The notes below the pieces were generated by a model. That model did not search any database. It saw only the letters and a program-made list of their open reading frames with translations, and was not told the origin of the DNA. Made by a program: the position numbers and the translations under genes. Below are positions 1 through 7,365 of a stretch of 64,000 nucleotides of DNA, one piece after another. The stretch's first letter is position 1. Each line of letters opens with the position of its first letter. The stretch is from Anaerocolumna xylanovorans DSM 12503. GTDB taxonomy: Bacteria > Bacillota > Clostridia > Lachnospirales > Lachnospiraceae. The stretch is taken from contig NZ_FRFD01000007.1 of the NCBI RefSeq assembly GCF_900143645.1, forward strand, positions 250,656-314,655, read 5' to 3'.

Positions 1-198
1 CCTGGCTGCGGCGGTCTTGGCCCCGGTCCTGGTCCTGGCTGCGGTGGTCTTGGCCCCGGTCCCGGTCCTGGCTGCGGCGGTCTTGGCCCCGGCCCTGGTC
101 CTGGCTGCGGTGGTCTTGGCCCCGGTCCCGGTCCTGGCTGTGGTGGTCTTGGCCCCGGTCCTGGTCCCGGCTGCGGTGGCCTTGGCCCCGGTCCTGGT
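1..198 (-). repeat. Six tandem 33-bp repeats encoding an 11-residue Pro-Gly unit
   Basis: Six consecutive 33-bp units (boundaries at 1, 34, 67, 100, 133 and 166) with only scattered third-position differences. On the minus strand each encodes P-G-P-G-P-R-P-P-Q-P-G in the frame of the gene starting at 329. The array is much more GC-rich than its surroundings. It runs into the left edge of the window, so the total copy number is unknown. Confidence 0.9.
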
Positions 199-329
199 CC
201 TTGATTTGGGTTACGTCTGGGGTCATAGTTAGGTGGGAATACAATTTCTTCACCGGATACAACATTCTCAAACTCTACAGTTTTATCATCTTCAGAACCC
301 TGTTTATGGAAGAAGTTATAATCATCCAA
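1..329 (-). CDS. Pro-Gly-repeat protein, N-terminal part (cut by left window edge)
   Basis: Open minus-strand frame running off the left edge. I place the start at a TTG (329-327) because AAGGAG lies 8 bases upstream. An in-frame ATG at 368 and a GTG at 347 have no ribosome-binding site. The first ~43 residues are acidic and hydrophilic (DDYNFFHKQG..., ending NYDPRRNPNQ), with no signal peptide. The six 11-residue Pro-Gly units follow. A -10-like TATAAT at 383-378 could serve it, with a weak -35 at 408-403 and a long 19-bp spacer. The composition recalls collagen-like or spore/cell-surface repeat proteins, but the family cannot be named from this fragment. It may also be read through from the upstream hydrolase gene, since I see no clear terminator between them. 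Confidence 0.72.
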   Translation of the reverse strand, partial: MDDYNFFHKQGSEDDKTVEFENVVSGEEIVFPPNYDPRRNPNQGPGPGPRPPQPGPGPGPRPPQPGPGPGPRPPQPGPGPGPRPPQPGPGPGPRPPQPGPGPGPRPPQP

Positions 330-425
330 TTTAGAGTCTCCTTGCACATTCTTTCTTACACTTATCATATGATAAAAATTATAAAATGTTAAAATATATA
401 TCGGTAAATACAGCTGTCCCGGAAC

Positions 426-2987
426 TTAGTTCAATGAAACCGGATTTCTTAAGTATCTCTGTGCTTTCGTAATCCACCAGTAATCATCTGCCGGCGGCGA
501 ACCTACAGCATCTGTGCTGGCTCCTACTCCTGCACCGAACAGGATACAGGTAATACCTGCTGCCTTTGCCTCCTCAATATGAGAACCATAAGTAATGGTA
601 CCGTTGCTTACCTTAATCTTAGGATCATTGGATGCATTGGATGAAAAATAGTCCACCCTGGCCTGTGAACCCGGTTTAAAGGTATCTCCAAAGAAATAGT
701 CAGGTGCTGAATCCTCATAATATCCAACTGCATTGGAAAGCTCTTTAAACAGCCCTCCGGTGTAAGGATTTGCTTCCTGGGATGTATTCAAATGTCCTAC
801 AGGGAGCTGCCACAGCGTAACCGGTAAGGCCGTTGTACTGTGTAATACTCCCGCATAGAAAATATAATTATTCCAAAGGTCTGCATTCCATAACCATCTG
901 GAGCCTGCCGGATTAGTAACCGCACCAGATTCATATGCTCCATCCAATCCGTACTTGTCAATGGAAATAAAGTCTGCGCCATAGGATGTGATACCGGCTT
1001 CCATATAATACAGTGCGGTCTCTTTTGCTGCATTCTGAATAAAAGCTCTGCCGGCAGTATAGCCTAAGATTTCCGTTGCATGCATAAGTCCCTGTCCCGG
1101 TACATCCTTGGAATATCCCCATGTGTTAAACTGCCATCCAAATATAGCCTTAGGAGATGTCTTATTGATAATATAATTGATGGATTGTACCAATCCTGTT
1201 ACGGTATTCGGGAAATCAGGATCAACACCCTTTTTCAAAATACCGGAAGTATAAGCTGCTTCCACTCCTGCTGCCGCAATGCTAGAAGGAGTCTTTCCTG
1301 ACTGCTGCATCATATAACCAAGAAAATCCGGTTCCAGGACAATACCAAAGGTCTCATCATATTGGTTGCAAATATCAAGGAAGAATTTCAGATCCTCATA
1401 GTAAGCTTTCATATAAGCAGTATCATTTATGTGTTTAATATCAACATTATAATCTTCTGCGGAATCCGGGATATTGTAATATACAAAGTATGGAATCATT
1501 CCCAGCTTCAAGCTTTCGGTAATGTAAGTTTTAGCTCTGGCCCCATCTTCGGTGGTCCAGCTTCTCCATCCATTTACCGGTCCGCCATTGATATAGATAT
1601 ATCTGATATCACAGCGTTTATTTGTATCATCGGTATCCGTATCTTTCCAGAAGTTCAAATCATTGGCAGTGTCCTCGGAAACCTGCCCGATTGAAACATA
1701 ATTTGGCAAACCAGGAAGGGATCCATCAGCATTTTTCACCCTGATTCCAATATAACGTTCTTCCTTCGTTGTTGTTTCTACTATTTTTAATCCGGTTCTG
1801 CCTGCTCCGACTGCTTCAATTTTCAACTTATTTCCATCTGTGATGGAAGCCTTTGCAACAGAAGTATTACTTGATATTACTGTATACCCGGGAGCCTGTG
1901 CATCAACATGCAGCAGGTTAAAGGTATATGTGCCCTGTGCTACTGTATACTGATTCTTGGCACCATCATCATCAATTGTGCCGATTACAATCTTACTGCT
2001 GTCAGCAGAACCCACTTTCAGGCTGATTGCGTCGCTGTTTGTACTTCCATAAGAATTAGCCAGCTCTATATAGTAATAGTATGTACCCGGAACGGTTCTT
2101 CCTGTAATCGGTATTACAAAAGTTTGTACGCTCGGAGAATTATCCGTTAATGCTCCGGCAGATACCTGCTTGTAAGAGCCTCCGGCACCTATTTTTTCAT
2201 ACAGTTTGTAACTGGTTCCGTTATTGCCATACCACATATTGACTGTGATATCATATGTACCATCCGTATCATTACCCCATTGGTTATGCTGCAATGTTGG
2301 TTTGCCCGGAACACCGGTCGCTTTTCCGCCAGGCACCGGTGTTGCTGTTGGTGTCGGTGTTATTGTTGCTGTCGGTGTTGGTGTCACTGTTGGTGTTACC
2401 GGTGGTGTTATTGTCGGTGTTACCGGTGGTGTTATTGTCGGTGTTACCGGCGGCGTTATTGTCGGTGTTACCGATGGCGTTATTGTTGGTGTTGTTGTAG
2501 GTGTTACTGTTGGTATCACAGTCGGTGTTACTGTTGTTGTCGGTACCGGCGTTATTGTCGGTGTAGCAGTCGATTGTGTCACCTGCAGGCTGATAATGGA
2601 GCTCTTGGATTTTCCGTAAGAATTAGCCAGCTCCGCGTAGTAATAGTAAGTCCCGATAGCCTTGTTCTTAAAGTTTACTACAAAGGACTGGGCATTCGGT
2701 GAATTATCGCTCATATTTCCCTGTGCCGCTACGCTAAAATTGCTCTGTGAATTATACCCCTCATACAATATAAAGCTTGTACCATTGTTACCATACCACA
2801 TATTACCTGTGATATCATAGTCCCCATCCGGATCCCCAGGCCATTGATTGTGGGACAAGGTAACTTGTGCCGGTATTCCTGCCGCCTCTACCGTAGCAAC
2901 GGTTGGTACGTTTGGAACTCCCAGCAAAATGAGTGCCGCAACTAGTATTGCAGTAATCATTTTTTGAAATTTTCCATTTCTTTTCAT
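426..2987 (-). CDS. Secreted multidomain protein, probable carbohydrate-active enzyme with two ChiA_N-like modules
   Basis: 853 residues from the ATG at 2987, chosen over the ATG at 3005 because AGGAGG lies between them. Domain order: a signal peptide (KRN then a hydrophobic run, AxA-type site near residue 35); module 1 at ~41-137; a Thr-Pro linker at ~138-222; module 2 at ~229-326; an immunoglobulin-like strand-rich region at ~330-418; a C-terminal domain at ~425-853. The two modules are near-duplicates (HNQW, D-DG-YDIT, NMWYGNNGTS, GTYYYY-ELANSYG) and resemble the chitinase A N-terminal domain, which suggests binding to an insoluble polysaccharide. The C-terminal domain has VLEPDFLG at ~550 and is rich in Trp/Tyr, as in a TIM-barrel hydrolase. 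It lacks the GH18 DxxDxDxE signature, and I cannot assign a CAZy family. It is transcribed alone from an AT-rich leader. Confidence 0.85.
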   Translation of the reverse strand: MKRNGKFQKMITAILVAALILLGVPNVPTVATVEAAGIPAQVTLSHNQWPGDPDGDYDITGNMWYGNNGTSFILYEGYNSQSNFSVAAQGNMSDNSPNAQSFVVNFKNKAIGTYYYYAELANSYGKSKSSIISLQVTQSTATPTITPVPTTTVTPTVIPTVTPTTTPTITPSVTPTITPPVTPTITPPVTPTITPPVTPTVTPTPTATITPTPTATPVPGGKATGVPGKPTLQHNQWGNDTDGTYDITVNMWYGNNGTSYKLYEKIGAGGSYKQVSAGALTDNSPSVQTFVIPITGRTVPGTYYYYIELANSYGSTNSDAISLKVGSADSSKIVIGTIDDDGAKNQYTVAQGTYTFNLLHVDAQAPGYTVISSNTSVAKASITDGNKLKIEAVGAGRTGLKIVETTTKEERYIGIRVKNADGSLPGLPNYVSIGQVSEDTANDLNFWKDTDTDDTNKRCDIRYIYINGGPVNGWRSWTTEDGARAKTYITESLKLGMIPYFVYYNIPDSAEDYNVDIKHINDTAYMKAYYEDLKFFLDICNQYDETFGIVLEPDFLGYMMQQSGKTPSSIAAAGVEAAYTSGILKKGVDPDFPNTVTGLVQSINYIINKTSPKAIFGWQFNTWGYSKDVPGQGLMHATEILGYTAGRAFIQNAAKETALYYMEAGITSYGADFISIDKYGLDGAYESGAVTNPAGSRWLWNADLWNNYIFYAGVLHSTTALPVTLWQLPVGHLNTSQEANPYTGGLFKELSNAVGYYEDSAPDYFFGDTFKPGSQARVDYFSSNASNDPKIKVSNGTITYGSHIEEAKAAGITCILFGAGVGASTDAVGSPPADDYWWITKAQRYLRNPVSLN
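2392..2487 (-). repeat. Four tandem 24-bp repeats in the Thr-Pro linker
   Basis: Units start at 2392, 2416, 2440 and 2464 and encode an 8-residue Thr/Pro/Ile/Val period in the linker of the secreted protein. Such arrays change length by slippage and usually make flexible, O-glycosylated spacers. The antisense Gly/Val-rich open frames here are shadows of this composition. Confidence 0.85.
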
Positions 2988-3125
2988 TAATACCTCCTTC
3001 TGCATTTAAAATGCCTACATAATTTACTAAAAATAGATTTTTATTCTATTTTTTACTATTTTACACTATATTACTAAGAATTTCTATACATTTTTTCTAT
3101 TTTTATCTTACATATTACGAGTTTT

Positions 3126-3143
3126 TTTAGTAAATTTACTAAA
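3126..3143. promoter_or_regulatory. 18-bp perfect palindrome upstream of the secreted hydrolase
   Basis: TTTAGTAAATTTACTAAA is a perfect palindrome about 140 bp upstream of the hydrolase start, in a very AT-rich leader (3006-3182). A copy of its half (TTTAGTAAATTA) lies on the minus strand nearer the start, around 3020-3031. This arrangement fits a repressor operator. The base composition makes chance occurrence possible, and no promoter could be placed with confidence. Confidence 0.3.
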
Positions 3144-3181
3144 CTAAAGAAAGAAATTTTTTTCAAAAATAGATTTCAAAA

Positions 3182-3222
3182 TAAAAAAGCCTGTAAAATA
3201 GTAACAACACTAAATTACAGAC
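3182..3222 (-). terminator. Terminator of the uridine-kinase-like gene
   Basis: On the minus strand GTCTGTAA (3222-3215) pairs with TTACAGGC (3196-3189), with an 18-base loop and then a T6 run. It lies 17 bp past the stop codon of the kinase gene. Confidence 0.75.
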
Positions 3223-3238
3223 CTTTATGTACTAACGC

Positions 3239-3802
3239 TCAGCAAATATGTTCTTGAATTTGCCGGACAACCATTTCAAGTGCAGTGTCTGAAGGATTAG
3301 AACCATTAAGAATCAAATCCGCCTTCCATTTACTGGGTTCCACATACTCCTCATGACGATAACGCACTAAATCCAGATAAACTTTAGAAACTTCTTCAAA
3401 ATTCAATCCCCAACTCATGTTTCGCCTCAACCTGCGAACAATTCTTTCATCTGCCTGACAATCAACAAACAGTTTTAAATTCAATAATTTATATAACTCT
3501 TTTTTCCAGAGAGTCAGCAAACCTTCTACCAAAACCACTTGATATTTCTCTTCTGTTATCGCCGCTTCCACATCTTCCTGCATTCTTAATAAATCCATAG
3601 TATCCGGATGATTATCATCAAGATATAAAATTCCTGTCACAGGTGCCTCACTAACCGGCCTGTTTTCCGGTTCTTTAAAATAGTCATCCATATGAAATAC
3701 TCTAATCAGGCTTCCTTCTAACTTCTTTTCCAATTGACTGCAAAATGTAGATTTCCCGCTGGCACTGCCTCCTGCAATTCCTACCACATATGTTTTTTTC
3801 AT
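3239..3802 (-). CDS. Uridine kinase-family P-loop kinase
   Basis: 187 residues from the ATG at 3802, preceded by AAGGGG with a 5-base gap. A longer frame to 3850 has no ribosome-binding site of its own. The P-loop GGSASGKST lies near residue 11, HMDDYF follows as the substrate/metal-binding segment, and there is a lid-like Arg-rich stretch (RIVRRLRRN). This matches the uridine kinase/phosphoribulokinase superfamily, which phosphorylates uridine or cytidine for pyrimidine salvage. It differs enough from canonical Udk that a related nucleoside substrate is possible. It is monocistronic with its own terminator. Half of a twin-hairpin repeat (ATATCAAATCTTT on the plus strand, 3818-3830) lies directly upstream of the ribosome-binding site. 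Confidence 0.85.
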   Translation of the reverse strand: MKKTYVVGIAGGSASGKSTFCSQLEKKLEGSLIRVFHMDDYFKEPENRPVSEAPVTGILYLDDNHPDTMDLLRMQEDVEAAITEEKYQVVLVEGLLTLWKKELYKLLNLKLFVDCQADERIVRRLRRNMSWGLNFEEVSKVYLDLVRYRHEEYVEPSKWKADLILNGSNPSDTALEMVVRQIQEHIC

Positions 3803-3981
3803 ATTAACCCCTTTTGTAAATATCAAATCTTTGTCATTTTCTCTGTCCATTATATGATATCATTAAACCACTGTAAAATCACCCTCCTTTTCTTTTTTAA
3901 ATATCTATGTCCTTTTTACTTTTACCTTCTGAATCCCACAAATACTTTAGGTTTTTTTACACACCCGACTAAATTCTTAAG

Positions 3982-4013
3982 CAATAAAAAAGGATATGCC
4001 ACCAAGCATATCC
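3982..4013 (-). terminator. Terminator downstream of ridA
   Basis: Minus-strand stem GGATATGC (4013-4006) pairs with GCATATCC (3999-3992) around a 6-base loop and is followed by T6ATT. It is the only clear terminator between ridA and the kinase gene. Confidence 0.8.
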
Positions 4014-4094
4014 TCTCTGTTTAAATTCTATTATTTCTTACCAGAAACTAAAAATCGTGCAAACCTTGCTGCCACTCTTTGATTAGTTTCCCAT

Positions 4095-4460
4095 TTATTT
4101 TTTATATGCAATTGCATCTATCTGAATATGAAGTCCATCCGGCCCGCCTATATGTGCAAAATCGGTCTGAATTGTTTTTCTTGCTGGATACTTTCCATTA
4201 AAACGTTGTTTGAATACTTCCTCCATAATCGGAATATTCCAAGCATCTCTTAGCAAAACATCAATCTTAACAACAGCATCTAAAGTTAAGTCTATTTGCT
4301 TCAGGCGATTTTCCATATCATCAATCGCCCCATTAACCTGTGCTTCAAAGAGTTGTCCCACATTACCTACACAGAAGTTTAAAAAAACAAAATCCCCTGC
4401 CTCTACCATTTCTGACCAAGCACAATCTTGATTAATATTGTATCTTTTAATTTCACTCAT
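4095..4460 (-). CDS. ridA: RidA/YjgF/YER057c-family reactive imine deaminase
   Basis: 121 residues, the usual size of the family. RidA proteins are cytosolic trimers that hydrolyse reactive enamine/imine intermediates released by PLP enzymes such as threonine dehydratase. The sequence shows VFLNFCVGNVG in the N-terminal half, the conserved PAR motif (PARKTIQT), whose Arg contacts the substrate carboxylate, and the C-terminal IQIDAIAY strand with the conserved acidic position. The start has GGGAGG 6 bases upstream. It stands alone between BlaR1 and the terminator at 3982-4013. The flank just beyond its stop repeats sequence found at the tsf 3' end (see findings). Confidence 0.88.
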   Translation of the reverse strand: MSEIKRYNINQDCAWSEMVEAGDFVFLNFCVGNVGQLFEAQVNGAIDDMENRLKQIDLTLDAVVKIDVLLRDAWNIPIMEEVFKQRFNGKYPARKTIQTDFAHIGGPDGLHIQIDAIAYKK

Positions 4461-4593
4461 AACTTCCCTCCCTTATCTACTATTTGAATTAGTTGCTGAA
4501 TTTTTGATGTGCCAATTCAATTTACTCTTTTACAAAATTGAGAACTATCTCTACTTTGCTTAATACATACTTTGTACTTCTTAAATCAATTTA

Positions 4594-6459
4594 TTAATTT
4601 GCAGAAAGTTGATTATCAATATTCTCCTTGGTAAAATCATACCAAATTGCATCTTTTTTGTTCTCTTGATTTTCCATAAAAGCCTGATATTCACTCTCTG
4701 TAACAGCCTGGCCATCTATAAAATAGGAGTCCCCAGGCAAATTTGGTTCGCAATATGCTATATTGTCATATTCACAGTTATTTAATGTGAAACGCAATTT
4801 TGCGTATCCATTGTCATCCGCACCATTTGACCAATTAAAGGTGCCATCACTTTTTAGAGAATACAAACCTCTGTAACTAAAATTATAGCCATAAACTGTG
4901 CCGTCGCTATAATGTAATACTTCAACATAATCGGGATACGGATAGTCATTGGTTAAGCAATACTGTATAACTATTTCAGGTACTTCATCTCCATCCATAT
5001 CCAAGACGGTAAAATTCAAAAATTTATAGGTTTCTAACCCACCCTTGAGAAGCTGATCCAAATATATTGTTTTTGTTCCACTTTCTGCGTAAGATGTGGT
5101 AATAAATTCAGTTTTATTTTGCAATACATCCTTGTAAGCTGAAAATGGATTTTGAGGGGATGGAGTACCATTTAATCTCTCGCGCACATAATTTAATTCT
5201 TCTTTTGCACTTTGCCCATGATATTTCTGATCAATCTCCGACATCAGTTCTCTTTGATAGTCAAAAGTATTGTTTCCCTGTGAAAGATAAACTCTTGAGG
5301 CTATAAAAGAACGTTCACTATTTGAATATTGAATTAAAATGACAACATCCTCTTTACCATCATTATTACAATCACCTGTAGCATAATCTACGATTTTATC
5401 AAAAGGTACCGTAACATGATTATCTTCAAAATCTGATTCCAGTTCGGTTTTTCCATTAGAATCAGTCCAATAAAATTTTATGTCTTGGGCTGCAAGAGTG
5501 GGCTTTTCCCAGCTTAATCCTGACCTGGTAATTGGATTTGCCATCAGTCCCGCACAGATACCGACAACCACAATCAAGGCAACAATAACTGCCCAAAACC
5601 CAGGCTTTTTATAGTTCAGAATATTTTTTATTCTACTTTTGGTATCCCCTTCACCAAAAGCAAGGGGTGTGCCACCAACAGTCCGCCTGCCGGTAGCAAG
5701 TGCGAGTAGCGATGATGAATACTCTTTTTTAACAGTGTTTCCAAGTTGCTTTATGACAGCTTCGTCACAGGTCATTTCCATATCTCTGCCACTTATAAAG
5801 AAAGCCACCCATACAAGCGGATTGAACCAGTACAGGCACAATACAAAAAAAGACAAAAGCTTTACCACATGGTCAAAATGCTTTATATGTGTTTGCTCAT
5901 GCAAAAGAATATATTGATTTTCTTCCGCAGATAAAGTATTCGGCAGATAAATTCTCGGGCGAAATATCCCCATCACAAAAGGAGTGTCCAATTGCTTTAC
6001 AATATAAATATTATTATCTTCACAGACTGCATTTCTGAGTCTTTTTTTCAATTTCAATAAAGATACAATGTTATAGGATAGTAAAATAACAATGCCGGCA
6101 AGCCAAACAATTTCACCGAGAAAAGCCCATACTTGCAAGGAATTTACACTTGCATGAGGTGCTGCAGCAGGCAGTGATTGGTTTATAGCATTATTGATTA
6201 CTGTGACACCGGTATCTATCTTAGGTGTGGGCGCATAAACAATATCCTGCGAAATAGGGTTCGCTTTTGTGGGCAAAATGCTGAAGATGCTCTCAAAAGA
6301 AAATGGGCAAATAAGCCGAAATAGAACCACGCTCCATAAGGAATAGGAAAAGACTTTCGGCGCTTTTTTCAGTAATATTCGGACAAACAATACAAATAAA
6401 ATAACCACACTTGCATTAAAGCTCATATTGAGAATCTGTAAAAACAGTCTATCCAGCAT
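4594..6459 (-). CDS. BlaR1/MecR1-type M56 membrane metalloprotease sensor with atypical extracellular domain
   Basis: 621 residues. Three N-terminal membrane segments precede an M56 zinc protease domain: His187-Glu-x-x-His191 (HEQTH) with the downstream glutamate in EMTCDEAV. A further membrane segment lies near 300 (FWAVIVALIVVVGICAGL). In this family, ligand binding outside the cell activates the protease, which relieves BlaI-type repression. The outside domain (~310-621) lacks the SxxK, SxN and KTG motifs of a penicillin sensor. It instead carries two Asp-rich loops, DCNNDGKED and DMDGDEVPE, that resemble calcium-binding DxDxDG loops. The input is therefore probably not a beta-lactam. It overlaps the repressor gene by one base (6459), so the pair is translationally coupled. 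Confidence 0.88.
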   Translation of the reverse strand: MLDRLFLQILNMSFNASVVILFVLFVRILLKKAPKVFSYSLWSVVLFRLICPFSFESIFSILPTKANPISQDIVYAPTPKIDTGVTVINNAINQSLPAAAPHASVNSLQVWAFLGEIVWLAGIVILLSYNIVSLLKLKKRLRNAVCEDNNIYIVKQLDTPFVMGIFRPRIYLPNTLSAEENQYILLHEQTHIKHFDHVVKLLSFFVLCLYWFNPLVWVAFFISGRDMEMTCDEAVIKQLGNTVKKEYSSSLLALATGRRTVGGTPLAFGEGDTKSRIKNILNYKKPGFWAVIVALIVVVGICAGLMANPITRSGLSWEKPTLAAQDIKFYWTDSNGKTELESDFEDNHVTVPFDKIVDYATGDCNNDGKEDVVILIQYSNSERSFIASRVYLSQGNNTFDYQRELMSEIDQKYHGQSAKEELNYVRERLNGTPSPQNPFSAYKDVLQNKTEFITTSYAESGTKTIYLDQLLKGGLETYKFLNFTVLDMDGDEVPEIVIQYCLTNDYPYPDYVEVLHYSDGTVYGYNFSYRGLYSLKSDGTFNWSNGADDNGYAKLRFTLNNCEYDNIAYCEPNLPGDSYFIDGQAVTESEYQAFMENQENKKDAIWYDFTKENIDNQLSAN

Positions 6460-6824
6460 TACTTCACCTCCTTATGTTCATTGATGAGCTGCTGTATTTC
6501 ATTTATTTCTTTTTCACTCAACTTATTCCTGTGCGTAAAGGCAGCGATGAACTTAGGTAGTGACCCCGCAAAGGTTTCGTTCAGAAACTGTTCCCCCTGA
6601 CTCGCTTGAAATTCATCTTTAGACATTAAGGATGTCACCAAGCCACCCTTATTTTGAAAAAGCTTACGTTCGCATAAACGTTTAAGCATAGTGTATGTGG
6701 TGGTGCGTTTCCAATTAAATGCTTCAGCGCATAATTGAGTTAGAATTCGGGAGCTGACCGGCTCATGCTCCCAGATTAGATCTGCAAATCGCTGTTCCAT
6801 TTCACCCAATTTATATTGTTCCAT
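6459..6824 (-). CDS. BlaI/MecI-family transcriptional repressor
   Basis: 121 residues, typical for the family. An N-terminal winged helix (LGEMEQRFADLIWEHEPVSSRILTQ... then TTTYTMLKRLCERKLF) precedes a helical dimerisation tail (LSEKEINEIQQLINEH), and a GLVTSLMSKDEF segment between them includes the usual protease-sensitive region. These dimers bind operator dyads and are inactivated by the partner M56 protease. It is the first gene of the pair, with its promoter overlaid by dyads at 6848-6890, so autorepression is likely. No regulated resistance gene is adjacent. Confidence 0.9.
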   Translation of the reverse strand: MEQYKLGEMEQRFADLIWEHEPVSSRILTQLCAEAFNWKRTTTYTMLKRLCERKLFQNKGGLVTSLMSKDEFQASQGEQFLNETFAGSLPKFIAAFTHRNKLSEKEINEIQQLINEHKEVK

Positions 6825-6847
6825 ATCCGCCCCTCCTGTCGTATGTT

Positions 6848-6890
6848 GTTAGACCAAAGTCAGTCTAACACGTTTAGACTAAAACGTCAA
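6848..6890 (-). promoter_or_regulatory. blaI-blaR1 promoter overlaid by overlapping operator dyads
   Basis: Minus-strand promoter: -35 TTGACG (6890-6885), 17-bp spacer, -10 TAGACT (6867-6862). Three interlocking inverted repeats cover it: AGTCTAA/TTAGACT (6862-6868 and 6874-6880), GTTAGAC/GTCTAAC (6848-6854 and 6863-6869) and ACGTTT/AAACGT (6870-6875 and 6882-6887). The repeated core is GTCTAA/TTAGAC. Dyads inside the promoter are what a BlaI-type repressor would need for autoregulation. Confidence 0.75.
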
Positions 6891-6926
6891 TATAGTGCTT
6901 ACCCCAAATCTTAACTAATTTTTAGC

Positions 6927-7085
6927 TCAAGCAAAATTATGTCCGTACCTTTTGGGATATGTGATCCAGATAAGCAAAGAATTGCCTGTCATATCTCCCT
7001 CTGCATAGAATTCACTTTCTAATCGTTTCTCCTGGTCACCGGACACAGGCTCCAGGGTTTCACAATATGTAACAAGCTGGTTCGT
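6927..7085 (-). pseudogene. Gene remnant, 3' end of an unidentified protein
   Basis: The minus strand holds ~52 codons with plausible coding composition (…LEPVSGDQEKRLESEF… ending …YPKRYGHNFA, TGA at 6929-6927). The frame is closed upstream by TAA at 7088-7086, and there is no start codon or ribosome-binding site. This looks like the tail of a gene that has lost its 5' part. I do not recognise the family. The rest of the 6891-7231 gap shows nothing else. Confidence 0.4.
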
Positions 7086-7231
7086 TTATGGCTGATTAAA
7101 TTTTCCTTTTGGAAATCATATAATAATTTTATGGTATAGCTCAATTTAATGGATTCACCATATGTCTATAAGTAAGATGCAAACTTCGCCCCGAAAACCT
7201 GCGGTATTTTACGATACCGCAAAACGTAAGA

Positions 7232-7264
7232 AAACCGCCGGAAACACTGGGTTTTCGGCGGTTT
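7232..7264 (-). terminator. Terminator of the rpsB-tsf operon
   Basis: Minus-strand stem AAACCGCCG (7264-7256) pairs with CGGCGGTTT (7240-7232) and is followed by a T-rich TTTTCTTACGTTTT. A second hairpin, GCGGTAT/ATACCGC (7201-7207 and 7214-7220), lies just behind it. Confidence 0.7.
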
Positions 7265-7285
7265 AGCACTATTTAAAAATATGAA

Positions 7286-7365
7286 ATTAATTTCCCATCT
7301 GCTTTGCAAGCTTCTTACGAAGAAGTTGCTGCTACTCTTTGATTAATTTCCCATCTGCTTTGCAA
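7286..7365 (-). repeat. 24-bp direct repeat duplicating the tsf C-terminal codons
   Basis: The 24 bases at 7342-7365 cover the last codons of tsf (…K-Q-M-G-N-stop). They are repeated exactly at 7286-7309, 56 bp downstream of the true end. The copy is preceded in the same frame by QQLLRKKLAKQMGN, so it looks like a duplicated or recombined gene tail. Confidence 0.8.

Noticed and set aside
17..232. Plus-strand frame rich in Val, Ala, Leu and Pro
   Set aside because: It is the antisense of the Pro-Gly repeat array. The minus-strand frame has an acidic head, a ribosome-binding site and a sensible repeat.
1310..1350. GH6 cellobiohydrolase identity from the EPD motif
   Set aside because: Only the short VLEPD match supports it; the surrounding GH6 motifs were not recognised.
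2224..2702. Overlapping plus-strand Gly/Val- and Cys-rich frames
   Set aside because: They are complementary readings of the Thr-Pro linker repeats of the secreted hydrolase, without ribosome-binding sites.
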